Source: Armillaria gallica (lineage: Eukaryota > Basidiomycota > Agaricomycetes > Agaricales > Physalacriaceae). From it: a stretch of 64,000 nt of DNA. Location: the NCBI GenBank assembly GCA_037576215.1, contig JBANDB010000003.1, positions 5,394,001 through 5,458,000 of the forward strand. Direction: 5' to 3'. The position numbers were made by a program, and so were the translations under genes. Below the pieces are notes generated by a model, which was given only the letters and a program-made list of their open reading frames with translations, made no database searches and had not been told where the DNA came from. Shown here piece after piece: positions 48,130 to 61,304 of the stretch. Numbering within the stretch: the first letter of the stretch is position 1; every line of letters begins with the position of its first letter.

Positions 48130-48587
48130 GTCTCCTGGCCGATGGTGAACGGAATGCGTTTTTCTCTTATGACCCTCTCACGACAATGTTCGGAATGGAT
48201 GAAATGGTATATATCAAGCAAGGCCACCAAAGAGCGCTACATGATATGATGAGATGTATGTATGTTATCACTACCCGTGTTTTCTTTCTGACAATCTCTG
48301 TCCTAGTATCGGAAAAGCTGTTTAGTATCCTGATGCATGCGTACAAGGAATTTCTGGATCATTGGTACTGGTGCATCACATCGCTCCCGCAGGTAAGCAG
48401 AGGAGTACATGATAATCGTTAACATTCGCTTTACCTATGCAAGGAGGATCTTATCGAATTCAAACTGAGTGATTTGAGCTTGGTGGAAGAAGCCATTCAA
48501 TATGCGGACTGGGCTACAGCACAGCTCGAATTCCCCGAGGATGAGGATGGCCTGAAGCGGAGACTAAATTATCTGCGTAAAAGGTAA

Positions 48588-49984
48588 GTGTCAGTTTTAG
48601 GTAACGTTGGCTAGCGGAACTCGCTCATCCTTGAAGCGCATGGATACATCCCATCCATGGAAAAATGAGCAATTGTTGGCTAGATCTTGATGATGACCTT
48701 GACCAAATGGCGACGAAAGCCGCGTTAGATTTCTGCTGGGAAAATGTTTGGAGGAGGAGAAATGGAAGGATGGTCGGAGGCATAAAACGTATCTGTACTG
48801 TGGGTAGGAAACACATAGTAGCAGGATGACAAGTGTAGTGAAATGGGTATAAGAGCGCCTCAGATTCATCTTCACAGACGGGGTGTAGTGACAGTGATTA
48901 GTATCAGGGCGCGGATGAGAGAGGGGGGATAAGATCAAAGACGGTTGACGTTACATCGCTCCTGCCAGGAGAACTACTGGGGCACACCTGAAAAATTGTA
49001 GCGCAGAGTAGGCGCAGTTAGGTCAAAAGTAGGGATCATCCTGGAACGGAGGATTGACTAAAGATAGAATGATAAAGCCCAAGAGTAAACACTAGGAGCG
49101 GGGACCTTGATCAAATGTAACATTTGCCAAGGTCGAACAAAGTCCTGCACTGTTAATACAAGCAGAAACCAGAAAGGCCATATAAGTGGGGTAGGTCGTA
49201 AGGTATTCTTCTGCCCAAAGAACAGATGTCCGAGTCATGTATGATTAGAAGAGGGTTGAAACCTTGGGGTTCCGGAGTATGACTTGAGGGAACTAGCAGG
49301 ATCCAGAGAAACCGAAGGGGACAGTTCAAGTCTTGTTGGAAAGAAAGTATATAAACGTACCGGGACTGGCTTCAGACCCATAGCCCGACATGACATTTGA
49401 GCGAGAGGCTTAGATAGGGATCGATTTTTACGGGGAATTTGTTCTGATTCTTGTCAATGCACGTAAAAGCAGATCGATAGCTATAGTGAAGGAAGGAAGG
49501 AAGGAAGTTTTATTACCTGATGGTGCTCCTCAACAGAAGCGTGCCGGCGTCCGTACTACAGTCCCCTGGATACATCTACACTAGCTACTGTGTGTCTACT
49601 ATACCTAGTGAGGAATGCGACTGCTGAGACTCCAAGACTCCTGGAATGTACGTACGCCTCCACCGTGTCAAGTTCCAGGTCGCGGTGTTGTGTCACGAGA
49701 AGTCGGAACTATTGTTGTTACTCCTGTGTTGACTCAGAATTTGGTCAGAAAGCGGGCGAGCACAGAGAATTGGCCTCTTCTGTTCTAGTATATCTCGGTC
49801 GAAAAGCACGATGGTTGACGGTTTATGTCAAAGCTGAAGGTCAAGACAGAGGAGGGCAATAGACAGCCCCAAGGTCAATTAACGACATGTGCCATTATTT
49901 CTGACCAGTGACCACCATGTTCCACTATAATGTCCAATGGCTATATAACGCCCTGCCATTCCATGTCTACCCTCCAGAGCCACC
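48588..49984. other. Intergenic, no gene recognised; AAGG microsatellite
   Basis: About 1.4 kb without a convincing coding frame. The tetranucleotide AAGG is repeated five times at about 49486-49507. The last 150 bp before 49985 hold the promoter of the next gene; a TATA-like CTATATAAC lies near 49940. Confidence 0.55.
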
Positions 49985-50860
49985 ATGAACACCCCCACTC
50001 TTCTCGACAACGCCCAAGACTTTTTGCAGCGTAATCCCCAGACTGTAGTCGCGGCCACCACCGTAGTAGCCGTGGCTATGGTATGGATGCTCGACAACTA
50101 TTCAAAGTACATCAGCCTCGGCGAGGGAGGATTACCATGCAACGCCGTCGGATGGCTGTTCTCCACGCTGTTGAAGCCATTTGGCTGCGAGACGGTCTCA
50201 ACGGAGGAATATGACCAGGATTCGACAGAGGAATATGACCAGGATTCGAATACCGATACATGGCTGGGCGAGATTCCGGAACGACGCGACGCGAGGCCAC
50301 CCTTGGGGTGGCATCCAATTCCTCATAGGCAGCTCGCGCAGGTGCCCAATGATGCTATGAAGAAGGTACCATTCTTTATTCTTGCTCAACGTTATTGTGC
50401 TGACCGCGAAGACGTAGAAACTGCAGGCACTGTTTGACAGCATTGGTAAAAAGAACTCAACACTCGTTGAATATCGCGTGTCACTCCATGAAGGGCACGT
50501 ACCCGGCATACACATTCACTTCTCCATCTCTCCCCCACATGAAGTCACGCGAGTCTCGCTTCTCGAGATCAGCCATATTCATACCCCTGACCATTCGCTG
50601 CACGTCGTCCTTGCTCCCCAAGACTGTAAACAAGGTATTCGTTGTGTTTAACTTCATTTTTTGTATACTGACGTGCTGTCGTAGTCATCAAGAAGGGGTG
50701 GGGTGAGCGGCATCCATTTAGTGGTGCCAGGAGGGTCATCAGTTTACCGAAAGAATACCTGATGATCTATGGGCCTCGAGATGACGAAGAGCTTGCCATC
50801 ATCGAGCGTATCCTCAAAGCGGGCGTTGGATACATGACCAATTGTCGCGAGGTCATTTGA
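49985..50860 (+). CDS. Luciferase-domain (PF17648/DUF5519-like) protein
   Basis: Exons are 49985-50365, 50418-50634 and 50685-50860 (257 aa, phases consistent; 50427 is an alternative in-frame acceptor). An N-terminal hydrophobic segment (VVAATTVVAVAMVWMLDNY) suggests membrane anchoring. The conserved domain reads VEYRVSLHEGHVPGIHIHFS, then SLLEISHIHTPDHSLHVVLA, then across intron 2 KQVIKKGWGERHPFSG and PKEYLMIYGPRDDEELAIIE. This domain is common in agaricomycete hypothetical proteins. Despite its Pfam name it gives no evidence of light production, and its activity is unknown. Between anchor and domain an eight-residue unit STEEYDQD is present twice in tandem. Confidence 0.82.
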
Positions 50861-52975
50861 GGCAGATGCTGGATGCCATCAAACCGAAGAATGTCATTTA
50901 ATTGTATCATCACCACACATCTCAAACTGCGTGTACGATAGACCAAGCCTTTACTGACTTTTGGCCTTGACTTGGAAAGTCAAAGTTGAAGCTGAATTCC
51001 ACTTGCGTCGATGTTGGCTTCTGAGGAAGATCGGACCATTTTACCGGCAGCGTTCAAAGGCTTTAGGACTGTTAGGACATCCATCACCTAGCGAAAGCTC
51101 TCTACACCTAAAGACGCACACACCTTCCTTGTCAACGTGTTTCCCAACGCGAAGATTCCTCAGCTTGTACCTCACAGAGTAGCGGCTCCCAAATTTGAAG
51201 GACTCTCTTAATGCAATAGATCTGGGCAGAAGAAAACTTGGAGAATCGAGATGGGTTGGAAGAAAAGCAGGTAAATGACCGGCCATGAGTAGGAGAACGT
51301 AAACAAAGAGATGGAAGGGGGGTGTTTCGGTGACTTTGAAGGTCGTCATCCAACGTGTTATAAGCGATTCCAGAGTATGTTCACCGTCGTTTTCTCATTG
51401 AACTCGTATTGATGCGACTTAGTCCTTCGAAAGGAAGACCGTCAAGAGGCACGACCAGAACGAGTCTTACAGTGATGCAAGTACTGACTCTGAGGAGTTC
51501 GTATTCATCGACCATGCCGAAATTCCTTTCGGAATCAAATTTTACGTGGCGTTGCTGGAACAACTCGACCGTCATCACACTGCCTCCCCATCTTGACAAC
51601 TCAAGTCTCAGCTACGACCTAAATAAATACATAGCTGGCTATCGAGTTCAAATCTGCATCATATGGTGGTGTTCGGACCATCACTTCCCCCTCTTCCATC
51701 CAGTTTGCAGTGAGAAGTTCTCGCACAGATGAAGTACAGCATCCTCCATTGTGAATATAAGACAAAATGGGGGGAGGGACGTGTTTAATGCGAGAACACG
51801 GTGGAGGTGAAGTTTCCATTCCTATTCCACCGGCAAGTACTTTCTTCAATTGTTCGTCTTCCCTTCTCATCGATCTTCTCCATTAGTACCCTGTATATCT
51901 TCCGCTTCTTAATATCATACTTTCACTGCTGTTGAGGTCTCGACTCAAAGAAGTTGCTCATTTTAAGCTGCCCTTTGGCAAATCACAATGCAATTTTGCA
52001 AATACCCTTGGCCACCCAAAACCGGTGCTGGTTATCTTGGTGATTCTGTTAGTGATACCGTATCGTAGTTCTTGTCGACGAACGGGGAAGGAGAGGACAG
52101 GCAGGACCATGGGGGCTATGACAACTTCACCGAAGACCTCTGAGGCTTCACTGACATCCCGTCTATGGATCCACCTGCCACAATTGCCGGACGGTGTCCG
52201 CAGCTCAGACGCCGATTTGAGATTATTGATCTTGAATCCAAGATGTCTTTGCATGACAGCGCTAAGAGAGGCACGTCAGGATAGATGAGCGCTATCCTTC
52301 GGGAGGATGACCCCAAATCTGTAGATGTGCTTGCAATGGGCTGAGTCGCAGAGTCCCAAAACTCGTTCAGCGATATTCGGCAGGCATATACTTTCACAGT
52401 TTTTATCATGAGTCGTCCAGAAAAAATATGATCCAAAGGGAAATTGCAAGCGTGGGCACATTGTGGGAGGGCTAATAATGGAGTAAAGATTGCTGGAGAA
52501 GGGATATGAAGAAATTCCAATAAACCATACTGCTGATACTGTGGGTTACACTGCGAGTGATCTCAAGATGGTGTTACATAAGCACTCGACCAAACATCAT
52601 ACTAATGATCACTTCAGTGACTCGTTGATGAGCCTCAAGGCTCTGTGCACTCTGAAATCGCGAACACCACTTACAATTTATCGCCTATCTCCCTTACGTG
52701 GCCTTTCACTAAACCAAACGTTGCAAGTCTGGCACAGGTCGAATCATATTAAATTTCCCACTCCACGTGAACTTTCACTCCGATATCTATGAGTCATTGT
52801 GCCTCAAGGCACATTGATTGCCAATCCTTCCGCAGTAAATTAGACACGCGTCATTATTCTGGGCCTTTGCACGTGGACAGAGCCATACGATCACGCGGTT
52901 TAACTACGTGTAGGCTATGCATAGCTACAGATTCTCAAGAGGCCATATGGATATGCTTTTACAGCTTAGAAATAT
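50861..52975. other. Gene-poor region with possible exon debris
   Basis: I cannot build a gene. Some stretches read like single exons: VFPNAKIPQLVPHRVAAPKF near 51140 (+), SDASTDSEEFVFIDHAEIPF near 51470 (+), and a frame near 52200 (+) with RRRFEIIDLESKMSLHDSAK. They share no consistent splice sites that I could join. They may be remains of one or more decayed genes. Confidence 0.4.
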
Positions 52976-53948
52976 AGTAGAGATTAGTGAGCCATTAACT
53001 GCGGCTGAGTAAGTAGTAAGTAAATTAGTAAACCTTCCATAGCTTTATTAGGCTACGCAAACTTTTAATAAGTATGCACAGTAGAGTAGCACACGGTATA
53101 GTGAACTACGGTTACAAATAGTTCGCTACGCTCACAAATCATGTACTGCGGTTATCAAGCCAAGGCAAAAGTTCGCTTACTTAGCAAGTACAGTTCTGTA
53201 GTATAAAAGATAACGGCCTGTAGGTAGAAAAAGGAGAGTTCTCCATAGAGGATACATACACCACACATACCACCCAATACACATGAATTAAAGTTAATAT
53301 CTCTACGTTCTTAAGAGATATAACACTTGGCGAAGTTTCTCCAAAACTCGCTAGCTACCCAGTGTTAAATAACTTGATTCATGTCCTCTCGTCCAAAACA
53401 CAAGCAAGGGTATCATATAAAGACTACCTTGTTTGTCATCCTCCTGTCATAAATTCATATACCTGAAGACTTCAAAGGGTAATCCGTAGCTAGGATTCCG
53501 AACTTTAGTCTCTAACACCAACAGCATACTGTTCCTATAAGTTAGGAACGATACTAATTCGAGTTTCTCTAGATAAGCCAGCTCCATCTCTGCGTTTCTC
53601 TAAAGAAAGTACGCGAGCATAGGAAAATAGATTCTACCAGAACCGTAGCCAGGATTCCGACACCACATAGTTCGCACCGCATCTAGGTCGCCCCCGCTCA
53701 GCATACATCCACATTTACGTATCTTTTCCTTTCTAGGAAAGTTCGCGTACATACTTTGAGCCTCTGAACAGCCTTCAGAGAATCATAACAAAGCGTAGCA
53801 ATACTTCGCTACACCACCAGGAAGCTACAGTCATCGCACAGAGGTGCAAGACTAGACTCGCTAGAACCTGCCTTCAGATTCTGTGCTTGACTACACTCGC
53901 CATAACAGGTCTTGTGTTTTCTGCCCGCAGGAGTCTATAGGTTCATCA
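52976..53948 (+). repeat. Probable 5' LTR and leader of a large Gypsy-type element
   Basis: The region is non-coding and rich in short repeated words (AGTTCGCT, AAGTTCGCG). A TATA box TATAAAA lies at 53203-53209. TTTTGGAGCCCACTGCGAGGG at 53949-53969 looks like a Gypsy primer-binding region placed directly after an LTR ending in CA at 53948. The left end is not determined and no second LTR copy is inside the window. Confidence 0.5.
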
Positions 53949-54001
53949 TTTTGGAGCCCACTGCGAGGGGGATAATAGTCAAATTCGACTGTATCTCCTA
54001 A

Positions 54002-57000
54002 TTCACACCTTCGACCATTGCTCCTTCAAAGAAGTTTGGTCATAACAAACCCTACGAACCAACAACTTCGCGTCCCTTGCGAAATACTTCGCAATGCCAA
54101 CAGTGGCAAAAAGATACCGAGCACTTGAAACCCAAGCCTGCCGACAACCCCACATACGATCCACCCATTCCTAGTTCTTCGACCCTTCCAATAAAGGAAG
54201 AAGAAGATATCGAATTCTCTATACCAGGAGAATTCTACGACTCGCAGCTAGATATTTCAACTGCGGAACCCTTCGAATTAAGCGAAGAGGACGAAGTCTT
54301 GTCCAGCCTACAACCCACGGAAGAGAATCTTAATTCGGATACCTTCCCCACTGCATACAATACTGCGGGAAATATCACACCTGCTTTAGGAGACGCATAC
54401 TCGTTCAGACCAGACGAGGCCTTAGACTTTACTGAGTTTGGAAGACGTCTTAGTCTTGCCACACAAAGTACCGACACTAGCGAACTTTTAAATTCGCCAG
54501 AACAAACTCCAGCACAAGTTACCACACCGGTAAAAGAAGAAGAAATCCAACCTTATCACATCCCCGTAACAGCACAACCCACCGTTCCATTACAACCTTC
54601 CATACAAACCAAACCCACCGTTGTTCTACCAACCCCAATGTCGAACCCAGGCCAAGCTGGAGGAGCACAACCTGTTGCAGCAGCTGCTATGAGCACGCGA
54701 ATGCCTTTCCGAAGGGAGCGTAGCGCCCCTACGATATTCGATGAAGCCAATCCAGGTCGCGAACTTTCGCGATACCTACAAGACCTGGAAGCTCTTTTTA
54801 CGCGTTACAGTATCACTGATAATGCAGAAAAGAAGAAATGGTTGACTCATTATCCTGGCGTCGCCGTTGCGGACTTTTGGGAGAGCCTAGCCAAATTCGT
54901 GGATGCAAACAGTACCTATGAACAGCTTAAAACCGCCATCATTAAGCAATACCCAGACACAGACGCTAATCGAAAGTACGAGCGCATGGATATTGAAAGA
55001 GTAGTGGGCAAATATGCTCGCGAAATTTCTTCATTAGCTGAACTCGGAACGTACTATAGGGAATTCTACCCTAAGGCACAGTTCCTAGAGTCCAAGAAGA
55101 GACTTTCTGGTTCGGAAATCAGCAATTTATTCAGCAAAGGATTCCCTGATAATGTCTGGGAAGGAATAATGCGCCGACTCCAGATTAAACTCCCCGATCA
55201 TTTCCCTTCGGACCCATACACACTCAGCGAAATATATGAGGCTGCCCAGTTCGTTCTGCAAGGAACCAGTCAAGGAGAAAGTCTCTATGCAAGTGCACCC
55301 CAACCATACCAGGCTGGGGCAGGATACGCGACATATAATCCTCCCGTGGTTTCGTCAATACCACAGGCATACACCTCTAGAATGCCAGATCCAGTGGTAG
55401 TAAAACCAGAACCTTCCGAAATATCCTTGCATCTCCAAGCCATTGAAGAAAAGATAGCTCAATTGGCACAAATGCAGATACAGGATAAACAAGATCGACA
55501 GCAGAGAAGGAATAATTATGGGACAGGCCCGCAATCGTTATATGCTAGCTCTCCCTCAACGAGAGATGGCAATTGCGGATTCTGCAGACAAAGAGGACAT
55601 TACATTAACTCTTGCGAAGATATTGATGTAAAAATTCGCGAAGGAAAATGCCGCAGGAACACCAAAAATCATATCGTGTTACCTACGGGTGCTTATCTCC
55701 CAAAGGGCTTACCCGGCAATTGTCTTGCAGACAAAATCGAGGAATGGCATCAACAGAACCCCGGTCAATTGGGTGCTGTAACTACCATGATGCAATTCGT
55801 CAGGGAACCCCTTACGTTCGTCAAAAACGCGGAACAATACGCTCAGCTAGTGGACAAAAGATCCTTACCAGCCAATATGACCATCACGCAACATGTTGAA
55901 GCTCTCATAGCCAAGACAGGGTCTATTGAAAAGGAACTACAGAGTCTACAGCAATGCGCTGACGCTTCAGAGGATGAAACCTTAAAGACTTGGTTTAAAC
56001 AAGTGGAAGTTCGCGTCCCTCGTCTAACTCGACAGAACCCGGTTCGCAACATAGATAAAAGTTCGGAAAAGAAGTCAGCACCCGAAACTTCGAAAGAGAT
56101 CCCTGCTCCAACGGAACCCACAAAAACAATGGGTAGACCCACTCGGAATAGTCAGAAGGCGGCCGGGGAACCTGAAAAGCAAAAATCCGTCAAGAAAGCG
56201 CAGCCGAAAGGGGATGAATACGATCGTGAACTTACCCCAGACTTTGATGATATGCCAGCACTGGTCGATGTCTCCGATTCAGACGATAGTGATACGGAAA
56301 TACGTTCTCCACAAACTGAGGAAAACGACGCGAAAGAGGCAGAGGCCATTAAAGCTATCACTCCTGCAGTTAAGGAGGATAAGCGAAGCAAAAGAACGGA
56401 AAAGGATGTAACTTCGGTCCCGAACTCGAACCGACAATCAGGGAAGGAATCCTCCCTTGATCGAATGGAAGAAGCTATCCCCGAAGATATCCATCCTTTT
56501 GCTTCGGTCAGACCAGCCAATTATGCCCCACCCATTGATCGGAACATAGGCGCAAAGCCTGATTACCGAAAGAAAGTACGGGATCACGAACCGGCATACC
56601 GCACTAAAGCACCTATAGAAGATGCTTTGGTAGCTAGGAATGTCTACGAGCGAACAATGGATGCTCCAGTCACCTTGTCCCAACGCGAATTATTCTCGTT
56701 ATCGCCCGAAATTAGGGACATGACGAAAGACGACATCACGAAACAGAAAGTTCCACCTACTGTCGAACATTTTAAGAATGATGTTTCATACACTGGACCC
56801 AGAACGGTGGAGATCAAAGTACCATCTGGAGATCCCAAAGTAACAACTACGCTATTATATGGACCTCCGAATCCCGTAGTTCAGACCTTTGAACAAGTCA
56901 AGGTTGAAAAAGTTCGCAAAGATCCACCAGAGGGATCTTTTGTAGTGCAGGATCCATACGAGGCTCGCATCAAGAAAGGCGAAAAGATAGGCCCCCTTAA

Positions 57001-60000
57001 ATGCGCGGCTGAATCCATTGCCTTGCGGTCGATATTGCCTATCGTAGATCATCAGTTAAAGGTCGAATGCATCATTGATCCGGGATCCCAAGTAATCTCG
57101 ATGTTGGAAACAGTGTGTCATCGCCTTGGGTTGACCTATGACCCCACTGTGATTATAGACATGCAGTCAGCCAACGGAACGTTAAATAGTTCGTTGGGGC
57201 TTGCAAGAAATGTCACATTCCTATTTGGAGACATCACCTTGTACCTGCAAGTACATGTCATACAACAATCCGTATACGACATCTTACTCGGGCGACCGTT
57301 CGATACGCTTACCCAGAGTATAGTTCGGAACTACGAGAATCAGGACCAGACCATCACGATCCATGATCCTAATACGGGAAAAACCGCGACTATCCCAACC
57401 AGACCTAGGGGCTGCATTAGACTCATGACGAATGACCCGTATCAGGAAGAAGATGACCCTTGACTAGATGATAGGCTACAAGATCAAGAAGAAGTGGCCA
57501 TAGTCATTGAGTTAGACGCAAATCAAAACCCTATCATTTCCGCATACGCTACTAGTACCGGATTCGAAGCCTCACAAATACCAGCACAGTATTTGACTGC
57601 CTGCGATCCTATGCAAATTAATATCCCCTCCACACAAGAAATAAACAACGATAATGGACCATTAGCCAGTCCGCGAACTAAAAGTTCGGAAAAGATTATG
57701 CCCATATACACACAAAGTTCGGAAAAGAAACCCCACTCCAAAAAGGATCTACAACCTCTCGAGTACATGTACAATCTATACGGCTCGAATATAATCGGTG
57801 ATGAAAACTATGAACCTTGGTTTGAAAAGACCGCGTCCATATACGCCAGCAAGAAGTATAAGCCGGTAGCATTGAAAACCAAACCAGTGTTAGCCACGCT
57901 ACCCGACAAATTCAGGATAATTCGCAACATCAAGGGAGATCCTTTAAAAGACTTACCCGAATTATCGCCTCGCCCACCCGAATTTAATTCCACTACTCGA
58001 TATACCATGGAAAGGAAAGAGTATATTGACTCGATCCATAATAACGATTTCCTATGGGAAGAAGAAAGAAAGCTTATGCACCACTTCATGTGTGTACAAG
58101 ACCAGGCTTTTGCTTGGGAAGACTCGGAAAGAGGGAGTTTTAGACAAGACTTCTTCCCTCCTATTGATATCCCGGTTGTAGAACATACTCCGTGGGTATT
58201 GCGAAATATTCCTATACCCCCAGGAATATATAGCGAAGTCTGCAAGATTATAAAAACTAAGCTAGACGCTGGAGTATACGAACCATCAAATTCCTCCTAC
58301 CGTTCTCACTGGTTTACAGTCCTCAAGAAAGATGGAAAGAGTCTACAAATCGTCCATAGCCTGGAACCCCTTAACGAGGTTACCATTGCACATTCGGGAT
58401 TACCCCCTACCACCGACCAACTGGCAGAAAACTTTGCAGGCAGAGCTTGTGGAGCTACGTTAGATTTATTTGTCAGATACGATGAGAGGGTACTAGCAGA
58501 AAGTTCGCGAGACCTCACAACATTTCAAACGCCTTATGGAGCGTTGAGATTGGTAACCTTACCTATGGGATGGACCAACTCAGTTCCGATATTCCATGAC
58601 GACGTTACCTTCATCTTGCAACCCGAAATCCCTCAGTATACGATACCGTACATTGACGATGTACCAGTACGGGGACCAGAAACATGCTACGAGATTGGAA
58701 ACACCTACGAGACTATACCAGAAAATTCGGGTATTCGAAGATTCGTTTGGGAACACTTTTCGAACCTGAATAGGATAGTACAACGCATGAAATATTGCGG
58801 AGGTACTTTCTCAGGCAAGAAAGCGTACTTATGCTGTCCAGAAATAATAGTGATAGGGCACCGGTGTACTTATACTGGCTGCCTACCATTACCAAGCATA
58901 GTCGACCCAATAATTCGCTGGGGACCTTGTAAAGATATCTCAGATGCAAGGGCTTTCGTCGGAACAGCAGGAGTATTGAGGAACTTCATAGAAAACTTCG
59001 CAGAGAGATCGCTTCCCCTCACCAGGTTATTCCGTAAGGAAGCGGAATTCAAATTCAAAAAAGAGGAAATACAGGCACAAGAAGACTTGAAACAAGCCGT
59101 GCGAAATAGCCCGGCATTAAAACCGATAAATTATAATTCCTCAGGAGCCATAATACTCGCAGTCGATACGGGACCAGCAGCCGTCGGCTACTACCTAGCT
59201 CAATGCAACCCTGACGATCCGTCAATCAGAAACTTCGCAAGATTTGGATCGATCACATTGAATCCTCGCGAATGCGGATATTCGCAAGCCAAAAGAGAAA
59301 TATATGGGCTATATAGGGCACTAGGCGATTGCAAATTATACCTTATAGGTCTTCCGACCTTTGTGGTAGAAGTTGATGCAAGCGCAATTAAAGGAATGCT
59401 TAAAAACCCGGACATCGCACCCTCAGCAGCAGTAAACCGTTGGATTATTGGAATATTATCCTTCCACTTCATGCTAGTACATGTTCCTGGTACTAGACAT
59501 GGACCAGACGGCCTATCACGAAGACCTCCTCAAGAAGGGGATCCGCCACCACCGGAAGATGGGATGGATGATTTCCTACATACCCACTACGGTTTACTAC
59601 AAACTTCGCAAATCCACTCTATATTCTCGATAACTGCAGAGGATACAGAAAGTTCGCAAGAATCAAATAGTTCGCTCACATACGATGACGTCCCATGCAC
59701 CGCACAACAAATACTATGCGATAAAAGACTCGTGTACATCCTACAATGGCACACCAAGTTAGAACGGCCACAAGGATACAACGAGGAAGACTACGCAAAG
59801 TTTATGCGCTACGCAATGAATTTCTTCGAAAAAGATGATAAACTGTGGCATAAAAATTCGCAAGGAAAGCATCAGCGTGTCATACCCCAGTCGAAACGAA
59901 TTGAGATCATGATATCCTGTCATGACAAGGTAGCACATAAAGGATTTTATGCTACCCACGAATTAATAAAAATTCGTTACTGGTGGCCTGACATGAAGGC

Positions 60001-61108
60001 TGATATCGCTTGGTATGTTCGAACTTGTCACTTGTGTCAAGTTTGTCAAACCTGGCAAATCTACTTGCCCGCAACTGTTGCCATACCCGCACCTCTATTC
60101 TCAAAGATGTACATGGACACGATGATCATGCCTATGTCTGGACAATACAAATATATTGTGCAAGGGCATTGTTCCATGAGTCATTACCCAGAGTTTAGAT
60201 GCTTGCGAAGAGAAACTGCGCGTACCATAGGAGAATGGATTTTCGAAGATATCCTGTGTCGATGGGGAGCTCTAGTAGAAATCGTAACCGATAATGGAAA
60301 AGCCTTCGTAGCAGCCATAGGCTACCTCAGCAAGAAATATCACATCAACCATATCCGAATCTCTGGTTATAATTTGTGAGCCAACGGAATAGCTGAAAGA
60401 CCACACTTTGATGTCAGACAAGGATTATTCAAAGCGTCGGATGGAGACCAAAAGAAATGGAGCCAGAATGCGTATTCAGTATTCTGGGCAGACAGGATAA
60501 CTACGCGAAGACGGATGGGCTGCTCCCCGTATTTTGCAGCCACAGGTACCGAACCTTTGCTACCACTCGACATAGTGGAGTCCACTTGGCTAATGCCACC
60601 ACCTAATAACATCATAAACACCACTTCACTTATTGCGTGACGAGCAATCAGCCTCCAAAAACGATCCGAAGATTTAGAACGCATCAAATCAAAAGTATAC
60701 GAAGCCAGGCGACGTGCGGCCCTAAAGTTCGAAGAAGACTATCAGTACTCTATTAAAGACTTTAACTTCGAAAAAGGAAGTCTAGTCTTAATGAGAAACA
60801 CGCAAATAGAAAAGGCCTTGAATAGGAAAATGCATCCCCGGTACTTGGGACCCTTAGTGGTTCTAGGAAGGAACAAGGGCGGAGCCTACATCTTGTGCGA
60901 ACTAGACGGTTCAACGTTTGCTAGACCAATAGCGGCGTATCGATTGATTCCGTACTTTGCGCGGCAAAAGATAGATCTTCCGGATATCAACGCAATCATT
61001 GATGTCCCCGAGGCCAGAATGAAACAGTTGCTTGATTCCAATCAAGAGGATACATTGGACGAGCTACCTGATGATGAAGGAGACCATAATGAAGCGGAAC
61101 TTGTTTAA
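54002..61108 (+). pseudogene. Gypsy-type Gag-Pol with three in-frame TGA codons
   Basis: One frame is open from 54002 to the stop at 61106-61108 except for TGA at 57461, 60377 and 60638. Order: an acidic N-terminus with no in-frame ATG nearby; Gag (RELSRYLQDLEALFTRYSIT); a zinc knuckle (CGFCRQRGHYINSC); a retropepsin-like protease (CIIDPGSQVISM, then DILLGRPFDTL); reverse transcriptase with YIDD; RNase H; an integrase zinc domain (HDKVAHKGF..CHLCQVCQT); an integrase core (YMDTMIMPM, EIVTDNGKAF); and a C-terminal SH3-like segment (EKGSLVLMRNTQIEKAL). At 60377 related elements usually have arginine (YNSRANG), so CGA to TGA is likely. Readthrough at the gag-pol stop (57461) remains possible. Confidence 0.9.
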
Positions 61109-61154
61109 TCAAACCAATGTTTGGGAGTGGAATCCCTTCGCAAGCTATACAATT

Positions 61155-61166
61155 GTGAGGGGGGGG
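61155..61166 (+). other. G run downstream of pol, candidate polypurine tract
   Basis: GTGAGGGGGGGG lies about 50 bp after the pol stop. No recognisable LTR start follows, so its role is uncertain. Confidence 0.3.
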
Positions 61167-61304
61167 ATCTACCGAACTATACATGGTCTCTACATGCTAA
61201 AAAGTACTACGACGTTGGTTGAACAACATAAAAGGATATGCGGCTACAGGAAACTACGTGCAACTAAGGTCCATGCCTTCGAATTGAAACTACACGCCGA
61301 TCAC

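Larger units (their letters stand above)
41211..48587 (+). pseudogene. Unrecognised host gene split by a Copia element
   Basis: Left exons: 41211-41285 (MSNKPIPKAYGAPDPLLLGE), 41344-41443 (MHDRIKLVIIKQEDLRPPDP) and 41496-41572. Right exons: 48135-48255 (LADGERNAFFSYDPLTTMFG), 48307-48392 (LSEKLFSILMHAYKEFLDHW) and 48444-48587 (DLSLVEEAIQYADWATAQLE, stop). All introns are GT-AG and the phases agree across the insertion when the element and one GTCTC duplication are ignored. One TGA at 41540-41542 interrupts the third exon. The protein would be about 220 residues, acidic and helical. I do not recognise the family. With the insertion it cannot make a normal product unless the 6.5-kb element is spliced out. 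Confidence 0.72.

Noticed and set aside
49590..49862. 90-codon cysteine-rich + frame
   Set aside because: There is no start context, domain or splice support. The composition looks random.
50961..52800. Several single-exon-like frames
   Set aside because: No consistent donors, acceptors or phases link them, and no family was recognised, so I list the stretch only as debris.
57494..60379. Separate pol ORF starting at 57494
   Set aside because: The codon at 57494 is GTG, and the frame is the same as that of gag across one TGA at 57461. It is one interrupted frame, not an independent ORF with its own start.
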